Both the position numbers and the translations under genes were made by a program. The notes below the pieces were generated by a model, which had not been told where the DNA came from, searched no databases, and saw only the letters and a list, made by a program, of their open reading frames with translations. DNA of 64,000 nucleotides. Source: Polaribacter sp. BAL334 (GTDB lineage Bacteria > Bacteroidota > Bacteroidia > Flavobacteriales > Flavobacteriaceae). The stretch is from positions 1 through 64,000 of the forward strand of contig NZ_JADWOV010000283.1 of assembly GCF_015767435.1 (NCBI RefSeq), in the 5' to 3' direction. How positions within the stretch are numbered: the stretch's first letter is position 1; each line of letters opens with the position of its first letter. Positions 34,341 to 42,321 of this stretch are shown piece by piece.

Positions 34341-34814
34341 ATGAATTCAAAAAACATCCTTTTTAAAACCCTATTATTTTTGATTATGTTTCTGAATATC
34401 AGTGTTTTTTCTCAAGAATCTAATTATGAGCTCATCAAAAAAGAACTCACCAAAGAGCAAAAAGAATTGTTAGAAAAAGAGCAAGAAATTCTGAAAGCAA
34501 ATCGTGAAGCCTTTAAAGCTTCTTTGACCAAAGAACAATTATTGATTTTGGAAGATAAAAATTTATCCAAAGAAGATATCAAAAATCGATTGATGGCAAC
34601 GTTTTCAAAAGAGCAGAAAAATATGGTTCAAAGTCAGCAAATGAGATTGAGAATGACCAGAGAAACATTTCGAAAATCATTGACAGGCGAACAACGAAAA
34701 ATGCTCAAAGAGCGCATAGATAAAATCAGAAATACAAGAGATAGAGGAGAGTTAAAAGATGGTCCTAGAAACCAAAATTCTGATGGCAGAAATGTTCGAA
34801 ATGGCCGAAATTAG
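34341..34814 (+). CDS. Secreted helical protein with four 26-residue LTxEQ repeats
   Basis: About 157 residues from ATG 34341, which gives a clean signal peptide (to about FSQ, residue 25). An ATG at 34323 is possible. Four motifs LTKEQ, LTKEQ, FSKEQ and LTGEQ end at residues 40, 66, 92 and 118, exactly 26 apart. LTxxQ motifs are the mark of CpxP/Spy periplasmic chaperones and sensors. The tail is basic and Asn/Arg-rich. Periplasmic. A Spy/CpxP-like envelope-stress role is inference from the motif and the neighbouring sigma factor. Confidence 0.65.
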   Translation: MNSKNILFKTLLFLIMFLNISVFSQESNYELIKKELTKEQKELLEKEQEILKANREAFKASLTKEQLLILEDKNLSKEDIKNRLMATFSKEQKNMVQSQQMRLRMTRETFRKSLTGEQRKMLKERIDKIRNTRDRGELKDGPRNQNSDGRNVRNGRN

Positions 34815-34844
34815 CTTTCACGTATGATGATTTCTCTTCACATA

Positions 34845-35735
34845 ATGATTAAGAAAATGAGATTTTTAGGGTTGCTATTGGTATCAATAGCAACCTCTTT
34901 TTGTTCCTATGGTCAAGAAAAAAATGAAGATAATATTGATGCTCTGATTGATGAATTATTTTTTAACGATCAACAATTTGTAGATGAAATCTTAGAAACG
35001 AATTTTTCTTACAATTTTTTATACACTTCAGTATCCTACAATAGCAATACTTTTTTTTCAGGACGAGATTCAGGAACGGACCAATTCAATGTGATTCCAC
35101 AAATTTCTTACTATCATTCTTCAGGCTTTAATGCCAGTATTTCCGGAATTTATTATCAAAATTTTGCGCCAAGTTGGGATTTTACAAGTGTTTCTTTAGG
35201 ATATTTTAAACCATTTGGAGCCTCAAAAAATTGGATGTTTAACCTAGGATATACCAAATATTTTTACTCAGATGATTTTGATGATTTTACAAATTCCATA
35301 GATGTTAGTTTGGGAATTAGAAACAAAAAAAGAACATTAGGAACCACATTAGCAGGTTCTTATATTTTTGGGACAGATAATTCTTATCAATTAGTTTCCA
35401 ATAGTTTTGTAAGTTTCAATTTGCACAGAACTGCAAATTTTGCACTGAGATTTAGACCTACTATCAGTTTTGTGGTTGCCAATCAAACGTTTGGAAAATA
35501 TACCTTACGGATTATCAATGGTAGGAGAGTTCTTGTGTATTCTAGCACAGAAGTTTTTGATTTATTAAATACACAAATAGGTTTTCCCATTTCTTTTTCA
35601 AAAAAATCTTGGGATGTTGAACTAGGGTATTATTTGAATCTTCCAAATGCTGTTGCTGATGAAACCAATTTGAGCAACACCAGTTTCATAGGATTTTCTG
35701 TGGGATATTTGTTTGATTTTTCTTCAAAAAAATAA
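34845..35735 (+). CDS. Outer-membrane beta-barrel protein
   Basis: About 296 residues from ATG 34845 (ATG at 34824 also in frame). Signal peptide ending near SYGQE. An acidic stretch (EDNIDALIDELFFNDQQFVDEIL) leads into repeated barrel strands (FNASISGIYYQNF, NWMFNLGYTKYFY, WDVELGYYLNLP) and ends in a strand rich in Phe. No plug or enzyme motif. Last gene of the run that begins with the ECF sigma factor, so a possible target or sensor at the outer membrane. Confidence 0.7.
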   Translation: MIKKMRFLGLLLVSIATSFCSYGQEKNEDNIDALIDELFFNDQQFVDEILETNFSYNFLYTSVSYNSNTFFSGRDSGTDQFNVIPQISYYHSSGFNASISGIYYQNFAPSWDFTSVSLGYFKPFGASKNWMFNLGYTKYFYSDDFDDFTNSIDVSLGIRNKKRTLGTTLAGSYIFGTDNSYQLVSNSFVSFNLHRTANFALRFRPTISFVVANQTFGKYTLRIINGRRVLVYSSTEVFDLLNTQIGFPISFSKKSWDVELGYYLNLPNAVADETNLSNTSFIGFSVGYLFDFSSKK

Positions 35736-35743
35736 TATAAAAA

Positions 35744-36796
35744 TTATTCCTCGAGTTTAGAATGCTCAGCATATGAACGCCATTTCTCTATACAAGCAGT
35801 CATATCTTCAGGAATTTCAGAATCAAATTGTAAAAATTTTCCTGAAATAGGATGTGTAAAACCCAGCGTTTTTGCATGCAAAGCTTGTCTTGGCAATATA
35901 TTGAAACAATTGTTTACAAATTGTTTGTATTTGGTAAATGTAGTTCCTTTTAAAATTTCATTGCCTCCATAACGTTCATCATTGAAAAGCGTATGACCAA
36001 TATGTTTGAAATGCGCTCTAATTTGGTGCGTTCTTCCAGTTTCCAATTTGCATTGAACCAAAGTTACATAGGTTAAACGTTCTAAAACTTTATAATGAGT
36101 AATGGCTGGTTTTCCAAAATCGCCTTCAGGAAAAACATCCATTTGCAATCTGTTTTTAAAACTTCTGCCAATATTTCCCTCAATTGTTCCTTCATCTTCA
36201 TCAATATTTCCCCAAACTAATGCGTAATATAAACGCTCAGTAGTTCTGTCAAAAAATTGTTTGGATAAGTTTGCCATCGCAAATTCGGTTTTTGCAATCA
36301 CTAATAAACCACTAGTATCTTTGTCAATTCTATGCACCAATCCTGGTCTTTCATTAGAATTTGTAGGTAAATTTTCAATATGATGAATCAATGCATTTAC
36401 CAAGGTTCCTGAGTAATTTCCATGCCCAGGATGCACCACCATTCCTGCAGGTTTGTTGACTACAATCACAGTTTCATCTTCATAAACAATAGCTAATGGA
36501 ATATCTTCTGCAACCAACAAATGCTCATGAGGAGGATGACTCAAAACGACACGAACAACATCATTGGGTTTTACTTTGTAGTTTTGTTTAACAACGACAT
36601 CATTCACCAAAATATTTCCAGCTTTTGCAGCTTGTTGTACTTTATTTCTAGTAGCATTTTCGACAAAATTCATCAAGAATTTATCCACTCGCAAAGGTAC
36701 TTGTCCTGAACTCGCTACAAATCTATGATGTTCGTATAAATCATCATTTTCAATCTCTAAATTCTCGTTTTCTATCAAAATATGTTTGCTACTCAA
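35744..36796 (-). CDS. RluD-type 23S rRNA pseudouridine synthase
   Basis: 350 residues. N-terminal S4 RNA-binding domain (LRVDKFLMNFVENATRNKVQQAAKAGNILVND), catalytic motif GLVHRIDKDTSGLLVIAKT with the active Asp, and GRTHQIRAHFKHIGHTLFNDERYGG. RluA/RluD family enzymes convert uridines in the 23S rRNA helix 69 region. The frame opens with TTG at 36796. Probably co-transcribed with the PASTA gene 7 nt upstream. Confidence 0.93.
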   Translation of the reverse strand: MSSKHILIENENLEIENDDLYEHHRFVASSGQVPLRVDKFLMNFVENATRNKVQQAAKAGNILVNDVVVKQNYKVKPNDVVRVVLSHPPHEHLLVAEDIPLAIVYEDETVIVVNKPAGMVVHPGHGNYSGTLVNALIHHIENLPTNSNERPGLVHRIDKDTSGLLVIAKTEFAMANLSKQFFDRTTERLYYALVWGNIDEDEGTIEGNIGRSFKNRLQMDVFPEGDFGKPAITHYKVLERLTYVTLVQCKLETGRTHQIRAHFKHIGHTLFNDERYGGNEILKGTTFTKYKQFVNNCFNILPRQALHAKTLGFTHPISGKFLQFDSEIPEDMTACIEKWRSYAEHSKLEE

Positions 36797-36803
36797 GGAT
36801 TAT

Positions 36804-37406
36804 TTAAAACTCAACATCGTCATTGATACTATCTTTTTCAACAGCATCTTGTCCCATTCCACCATCGCCTAAAACCAAGGTTATTTCAGAGTTTTTTTGT
36901 AATTTATCGTTTGGATTTAAGATTTTTCCTTTGTAACGCATTCCTCTAACCACATCTTTTCCAATGTCATTTACATATATAAATTCGGAGCTAACGATAA
37001 ATCCAATCGCGCGCAACTCAGAAATGGCTTGTCTTTTTGTTCGTCCGTTTAAATTGGGAATCATCACATCTCTGTATCTTGACGGATTTAACGTGAGGTA
37101 AATTTTACGTTTTTCTTTTACAAAATCTCCTGCTTCTGGATTTTGTTCAATCACCGAAAATTTTGGATACTCTGGATTGTAGCTTGCACTATCAATCACA
37201 ATATAATCTAAGTCCAATTCACTCAATTTCATAGCTGCTTCTTCGATTGAAAGTTTACTCAAATTAGGTACTTCAATTTTTTGATTGTGATTTGTTGAAA
37301 ATCTCAATACAATTTTAATCACAAAAACAAATACAATCAATCCAACAAATGCGATGAGGATTTGTTTTAAAAAAAGCTTACTCTTAACGAACTGAATGAT
37401 ACTCAT
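36804..37406 (-). CDS. PASTA-domain membrane protein
   Basis: 200 residues: one N-terminal membrane helix (about 13-33), then two PASTA domains (IEVPNLSKLSIEEAAMKLSELDLDY and VMIPNLNGRTKRQAISELRAIGF) and a hydrophilic tail. PASTA modules bind cell-wall muropeptides in other proteins. Here there is no kinase or transpeptidase domain. Divergent from ddl, another cell-wall gene. A -7 box TATATTTG lies at 37437-37430. Confidence 0.9.
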   Translation of the reverse strand: MSIIQFVKSKLFLKQILIAFVGLIVFVFVIKIVLRFSTNHNQKIEVPNLSKLSIEEAAMKLSELDLDYIVIDSASYNPEYPKFSVIEQNPEAGDFVKEKRKIYLTLNPSRYRDVMIPNLNGRTKRQAISELRAIGFIVSSEFIYVNDIGKDVVRGMRYKGKILNPNDKLQKNSEITLVLGDGGMGQDAVEKDSINDDVEF

Positions 37407-37429
37407 AAATCGGTTTTTTGATATGTTTA

Positions 37430-37437
37430 CAAATATA
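37430..37437 (-). promoter_or_regulatory. -7 box of the PASTA-rluD operon
   Basis: The minus strand reads TATATTTG, 23 nt before ATG 37406. Confidence 0.45.
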
Positions 37438-37474
37438 TAAAAACTAAACGTCGTGAAATCTATTTATATTTTGA

Positions 37475-37482
37475 TAAATTTG
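37475..37482 (+). promoter_or_regulatory. -7 box of the ddl-coaD operon
   Basis: TAAATTTG, 20 nt before ATG 37503. Confidence 0.45.
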
Positions 37483-37502
37483 TTACAAATAATTTGAATT
37501 CA

Positions 37503-38486
37503 ATGAAAAAAACGATTGCCATTGTAATGGGTGGATTTTCATCCGAAGTTGCTATTTCTCTGATAAGTGGAAATGTAGTTTATAAGCATTTAGATACACA
37601 AAAATATGAAGCTTTTAGAGTCCATATTTTAAAAGAAAAATGGGTTGCTTTGGATGATGATAACAATGAATATCCTATTGATAAAAATGATTTTTCGTTT
37701 TTAATGCATGGAAATTTGATAAAATTTGATGCTGTTTTCAATGTCATTCATGGAAATCCTGGAGAAAATGGCGTTTTATTAGGCTATTTTGATTTGATTG
37801 GAATGAAATATACGTCTGCACCTTTTTATCAAATGGCGTTGACTTTCAACAAAAGAGATACCTTGAGTGTTTTGAAACAATATGGTATAAAAACAGCAAA
37901 ATCAGTATTTTTAAACAAAGGAGATGTTGTTAATTTGGATGAAATCATTGAAAAAGTGGGATTGCCTTGTTTTGTAAAACCCAACAATGCAGGTTCAAGT
38001 TATGGAATTTCAAAAGTGTATGAAAAAGAAGCTATTTTACCTGCATTAGAAAAAGCGTATCATGAAGATAGTGAGATTTTGATTGAATCATTTTTAGATG
38101 GAACAGAGGTTTCTGTGGGCGTAATTCAGTATCAAAATGAATTGAAAGTATTGCCAATTACCGAAATTGTTTCCGAAAATGATTTTTTCGATTATGAAGC
38201 TAAATATTTAGGAAAATCACAAGAAATTACTCCTGCAAGAATTTCATCAGAAGTTCAAAAAAGAGTAGAAGAAGTGGCTAAAAAAGTGTATTCTGTGTTG
38301 AATATGAGTGGTTTTTCAAGATCAGAATATATTTTGGTGAATGACGAACCTTTTTTCCTAGAAATGAATACAGTTCCAGGAATGACCGAAGAAAGTATTT
38401 TGCCTCAACAAGCTGCTGCAGCAGGAATTTCGTTGAAAGAATTATGTGATAACGCCATTCAAATGGCTTTAAATAAAACAACATGA
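37503..38486 (+). CDS. ddl: D-alanine--D-alanine ligase
   Basis: 327 residues from ATG 37503; a TTG three codons earlier is in frame but less likely. N-terminal MGGFSSEVAISLISG, ATP-grasp motif CFVKPNNAGSSYGISKV, and C-terminal FFLEMNTVPGMTEESILPQQAAAAG. It joins two D-alanines for peptidoglycan. Its stop overlaps the coaD start (ATGA, 38483-38486). Confidence 0.96.
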   Translation: MKKTIAIVMGGFSSEVAISLISGNVVYKHLDTQKYEAFRVHILKEKWVALDDDNNEYPIDKNDFSFLMHGNLIKFDAVFNVIHGNPGENGVLLGYFDLIGMKYTSAPFYQMALTFNKRDTLSVLKQYGIKTAKSVFLNKGDVVNLDEIIEKVGLPCFVKPNNAGSSYGISKVYEKEAILPALEKAYHEDSEILIESFLDGTEVSVGVIQYQNELKVLPITEIVSENDFFDYEAKYLGKSQEITPARISSEVQKRVEEVAKKVYSVLNMSGFSRSEYILVNDEPFFLEMNTVPGMTEESILPQQAAAAGISLKELCDNAIQMALNKTT

Positions 38487-38944
38487 AAAGAGCCGTTTTT
38501 CCTGGGTCATTTGATCCAATTACACTAGGACATTTTGATATTATAGAAAGAGGAGCCAAACTTTTTGACGAAATCATCATTGCCATTGGTATCAATGCAG
38601 AAAAAAAATACATGTTTCCATTAGACATTCGTCAACAATTTATCGAGGAATGTTTTCAAGACAATCCAAAAATTAAAGTAGTTACTTATTCAGGTTTGAC
38701 AATCGATTTTTGCAAAGAAAACAAGGTAAATTATATTTTGAGAGGTTTGCGAAATCCAGCGGATTTTGAGTTTGAAAAAGCCATTGCTCATACAAACAGA
38801 CATCTTTCTTCCATAGAAACTGTCTTTTTATTAACAGCTGCAAGAACGTCTTATATTTCATCTTCTATTGTGAGAGATGTCATTCGAAATAATGGAGATT
38901 ATACCAAATTAGTTCCAAAATCGGTAATTGTAACTCACAAATAA
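38483..38944 (+). CDS. coaD: Pantetheine-phosphate adenylyltransferase
   Basis: 153 residues with the nucleotidyltransferase motif FPGSFDPITLGHFDIIERG (residues 6-24), LRGLRNPADFEFEKAIAHTN and YISSSIVRDVIRN. It makes dephospho-CoA from phosphopantetheine and ATP. Translationally coupled to ddl and overlapping the next gene as TAATG. Confidence 0.97.
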   Translation: MKRAVFPGSFDPITLGHFDIIERGAKLFDEIIIAIGINAEKKYMFPLDIRQQFIEECFQDNPKIKVVTYSGLTIDFCKENKVNYILRGLRNPADFEFEKAIAHTNRHLSSIETVFLLTAARTSYISSSIVRDVIRNNGDYTKLVPKSVIVTHK

Positions 38945-40698
38945 TGATACAACTAAGAACCCTTTTTTATTTTTTGATATTGATTTTCATTGTTTCTTGT
39001 GCTGGAAATAAAAATACGAGACCAAATTTTACCACACTTTTTGAAAAATCAAAAGGAAAAGAAACACCTGAATACAAAGAAGTTATTGCATATTATCAAC
39101 AGCTTTCAGCAACTTTTGATGAAATTTCCATGTTTACTTTTGGACAAACAGATTCAGGAGAACCTTTGCATTTGGTGGTGTACAATCAACAAGGAATTAA
39201 AAATATTGATGAAATTAAAAAATCCTCAAAAAATAAAATTCTGATTAACAATGGAATTCATCCAGGAGAATCTGATGGAATTGATGCTTCTATGCTATTG
39301 TTGAGAGATTTGGTTCAAAATGATTCTATGAGGAAAAAATATCAAAACTCTATTATTTGTATTATTCCAGTGTATAATATTGGAGGTGCTTTGAACAGAA
39401 ATTCGTATTCAAGAACCAATCAAAATGGACCAATTGAGTATGGTTTTAGAGGCAATGCCAGAAATTATGATTTGAATCGGGATTTTGTCAAACAAGACAC
39501 CAAAAATGCAGCTGCTTTTGCGGAAATTTTTCATGCTGTAAATCCAGACGTTTTTATTGATAATCATGTGAGTAATGGTGCTGATTATCAATATGCAATC
39601 ACACATTTATTTACGCAACACAATAAATTAGGAGGCAGTTTAGGAACTTTTTTGGAAGAGAAAATGCGACCAGAAATCGAAAATTCATTGCTGAAAAAAG
39701 GCATTGACATTACGCCTTATGTAAACGTTTGGGGAACCACTCCTGAAGCTGGATTTTCGCAGTTTTTTGATTCGCCAAGATATTCTACAGGTTACACAAC
39801 GCTTTTTCATACCTTGGGTTTGATGGTGGAAACGCACATGTTAAAACCTTATAAAATTCGAGTAGAACAAACCTATGAATTGCTTTTTTCTGCGCTTGAT
39901 TTTACGGAAAATAATTCTCAAAAAATCAAAGAATTGCGTTCAAAAGCCGCAGAAGAAATCATCGCAAAAAAAATGTATCCCATTCAATTTAAAGTTGATA
40001 ATGAGCGTTTTAGGATTTTGAATTTCAAAGGATTTGAAGGAGAAATGATAGATAGTAAAGTCACTACAGGAAAGCGTTTATTTTATGATCGTAACAAACC
40101 ATTTGTAAAGGAAATCAAGTATTTTGATTCGTTTAAAACCACCAAAGAAATCCAAATTCCGAAAGCGTATATTTTGCAACAAGGTTGGCATGACGTATTA
40201 GAACGATTGAATAATAATCACATTGAATTTACTCGTTTTGAAAAAGACACTACTATTTTGGTTGAGGTACAACATATTGCAGATTTTAAAACTCAAAATT
40301 CGCCTTATGAAGGTCATTATTTGCATTACAACACAACCGTTTCTAAAAAAACAGAAAATTTTAATTTCAAAAAGGGAGACTTTTTTATTCCAACAAACCA
40401 GCAAGGTATTCGATATTTGTTAGAAACGTTGGAAGCAGAAGCTACAGATTCCTTTTTCAATTGGAACTTTTTTGATACCATTTTGCAACAAAAAGAAGGA
40501 TATTCTGCCTATGTTTTTGAAGATATTGCAGCCAAAATTTTATCAGAAAATCCTGAAATAAAAACAAGTTTTGAAGAGAAACTAAAAACGGATGCAGATT
40601 TTGCAAAAAATCCGAGAGCGCAATTGGATTTTGTTTTCAAAAACTCTCCTCATTATGAAAAAGCGCATTTGCGATTGCCTATTTTTAAAGTCAACTAA
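38944..40698 (+). CDS. M14-family zinc carboxypeptidase-like lipoprotein
   Basis: 584 residues with a lipoprotein signal (Cys in FIVSCAG, about residue 19). Zinc site: NNGIHPGESDGIDASML (His and Glu, about residue 102) and IDNHVSNGADYQ (His, about 204); possible general base in GLMVETHMLKPYKIR. The family cleaves C-terminal residues from peptides. The second half (about 340-584) has no clear motif. Lipid-anchored outside the cytoplasm; probably degrades peptides. In one operon with ddl, coaD and the lactonase gene (2-nt gap). Confidence 0.88.
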   Translation: MIQLRTLFYFLILIFIVSCAGNKNTRPNFTTLFEKSKGKETPEYKEVIAYYQQLSATFDEISMFTFGQTDSGEPLHLVVYNQQGIKNIDEIKKSSKNKILINNGIHPGESDGIDASMLLLRDLVQNDSMRKKYQNSIICIIPVYNIGGALNRNSYSRTNQNGPIEYGFRGNARNYDLNRDFVKQDTKNAAAFAEIFHAVNPDVFIDNHVSNGADYQYAITHLFTQHNKLGGSLGTFLEEKMRPEIENSLLKKGIDITPYVNVWGTTPEAGFSQFFDSPRYSTGYTTLFHTLGLMVETHMLKPYKIRVEQTYELLFSALDFTENNSQKIKELRSKAAEEIIAKKMYPIQFKVDNERFRILNFKGFEGEMIDSKVTTGKRLFYDRNKPFVKEIKYFDSFKTTKEIQIPKAYILQQGWHDVLERLNNNHIEFTRFEKDTTILVEVQHIADFKTQNSPYEGHYLHYNTTVSKKTENFNFKKGDFFIPTNQQGIRYLLETLEAEATDSFFNWNFFDTILQQKEGYSAYVFEDIAAKILSENPEIKTSFEEKLKTDADFAKNPRAQLDFVFKNSPHYEKAHLRLPIFKVN

Positions 40699-40700
40699 TT

Positions 40701-41804
40701 ATGAAAAAAGTATTATTATTTGCATTGCTGATCCTTGTTTTTAGCGCAAACACAACTAAAATGAAAATAGCAAAAAACACTCCTTTTTTTGTAGGAACGT
40801 ATACAAATGGCGAAAGCAAAGGAATTTATCAATATGAAATCGATGAAAATGGATTTTTAAAAAACAACGGTTTAAAGGCGGTTGTAGAAAATCCATCATT
40901 TTTGGCAAAATCAAAAGATGGAAAATTTGTAGTTTCAGTCAATGAAGTTGCTCAAAATGATACTGGTTTTGTCACTTCTTTTGCTATCGAAAACGATTCT
41001 TTGATTTTTAAAAGTCAATCAAAAAGCGGAGGAAATCATCCTTGTTTTGTAGCAATCAATGCTGAAAACCAAGTGTTGGTTTCGAATTATTCTGGAGGAA
41101 ATGTAGGATTTTTAGAACTAAATGCTGATGGGAAATTATCGGATTTATTATTTGTGCAACAGCATTTTGGCAAAGGAACTACTTCTAGACAAGAATCACC
41201 TCATGCGCATTCTGCTTGGTTTCATCCAAAAACGAATGAAGTAATTTCAGTGGATTTAGGAACCAATCAATTGTGGTTTTCAAAAATTGATACTCAAAAA
41301 AAAGAACTGGTTTTTACCAATCAAAAAAACTTAGATATGGCTGAAGCTGCAGGTCCAAGACATTTGGCTTTTCATCCGAATAAAAAATGGATATACGTCT
41401 TAAATGAATTGAATAATACCATTTCTTTGGTTCAAAAAATGCGCGATCCTTATAAAATTTTAGCAACAGTTTCTATGATTCCTGAAGATTATAAAAATTA
41501 TACAAAAGCCGCAGATATCCATATTTCTGATGATGGAGAATTTTTGTATGCCTCCAATCGTGGTCACAATTCAATTGCTATTTTTAAAGTGGATTATTTT
41601 CAAGGAAATTTAGAATTGATTGGTTTTGAATCGGTTAAAGGTCAAAACCCAAGAAATTTTAGCCTAACACCAGATAATAAGTTTTTAGTGGTTGCGAATC
41701 AAGATTCAAACAATATTGTGAGTTTTAAACGAGATGTAAAAACAGGGAAATTAACATTTGTAAGTGAAATTTCCGCACCAAATCCAGTATGTATTTTATT
41801 TTAG
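40701..41804 (+). CDS. Lactonase-family beta-propeller protein (6-phosphogluconolactonase-like), exported
   Basis: 367 residues. Signal peptide-like start (MKKVLLFALLILVFSANTT). Propeller repeats follow: FFVGTYTNGESKGIYQYEID, PSFLAKSKDGKFVVSVNEV, GPRHLAFHPNKKWIYVLNEL, ADIHISDDGEFLYASNRGHNSI, NPRNFSLTPDNKFLVVANQDSNNI. It is of the YbhE/Pgl type, which hydrolyses lactones. The export signal makes cytoplasmic 6-phosphogluconolactone an unlikely substrate. Confidence 0.85.
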   Translation: MKKVLLFALLILVFSANTTKMKIAKNTPFFVGTYTNGESKGIYQYEIDENGFLKNNGLKAVVENPSFLAKSKDGKFVVSVNEVAQNDTGFVTSFAIENDSLIFKSQSKSGGNHPCFVAINAENQVLVSNYSGGNVGFLELNADGKLSDLLFVQQHFGKGTTSRQESPHAHSAWFHPKTNEVISVDLGTNQLWFSKIDTQKKELVFTNQKNLDMAEAAGPRHLAFHPNKKWIYVLNELNNTISLVQKMRDPYKILATVSMIPEDYKNYTKAADIHISDDGEFLYASNRGHNSIAIFKVDYFQGNLELIGFESVKGQNPRNFSLTPDNKFLVVANQDSNNIVSFKRDVKTGKLTFVSEISAPNPVCILF

Positions 41805-41861
41805 ATTCCATAATTTCAAGTTCAAAATTCAACAGTCAATCATTGATTTAAAAATTCAAAA

Positions 41862-42320
41862 ATGAAAGCAAATTTATCAATAAACGGAAATGAGTATTCT
41901 ATTGATGCTCCAGAAGAAATACCACTTTTATGGGCAATTAGAGATATTGTTGGTTTGACAGGCACTAAATTTGGATGTGGTGTTGCACAATGTGGAGCTT
42001 GTTCAATTTTGGTTGATGGAATGCTAGTAAAATCATGTAGCATGCCAATCTCTTTTGGATTTGGGAAAGAAATCTTCACCATTGAAGGAACTTCAGAAAA
42101 TTTAGAATTTTTACGGAAAGCTTGGAACGAAGGAAATGTACCTCAATGTGGGTACTGTCAATCTGGACAATTGATGGCAGCAACTGCATTACTAGACCAA
42201 ATTAGCAATCCAACTGACCAAGATATTGAGGATGCAATGAGTTCAAATATCTGTAGATGTGGAACTTATGTCCGAATTAAAAAAGCAATTCACGAAGCTG
42301 TTGCCCTAAAAAATAATTAA
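41862..42320 (+). CDS. 2Fe-2S subunit of a xanthine-dehydrogenase-family molybdenum hydroxylase (IorA-like)
   Basis: 152 residues. The plant-type 2Fe-2S motif CGVAQCGACSILVDGMLVKSC (about 40-61) and the second, helical cluster motif CGYCQSGQ... NICRCGTY (about 99-135). This is the small subunit of two-subunit hydroxylases such as isoquinoline 1-oxidoreductase or aldehyde dehydrogenases. No signal peptide, so it would ride out with its Tat-tagged partner encoded 1 nt downstream. Confidence 0.92.
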   Translation: MKANLSINGNEYSIDAPEEIPLLWAIRDIVGLTGTKFGCGVAQCGACSILVDGMLVKSCSMPISFGFGKEIFTIEGTSENLEFLRKAWNEGNVPQCGYCQSGQLMAATALLDQISNPTDQDIEDAMSSNICRCGTYVRIKKAIHEAVALKNN

Positions 42321-42321
42321 G

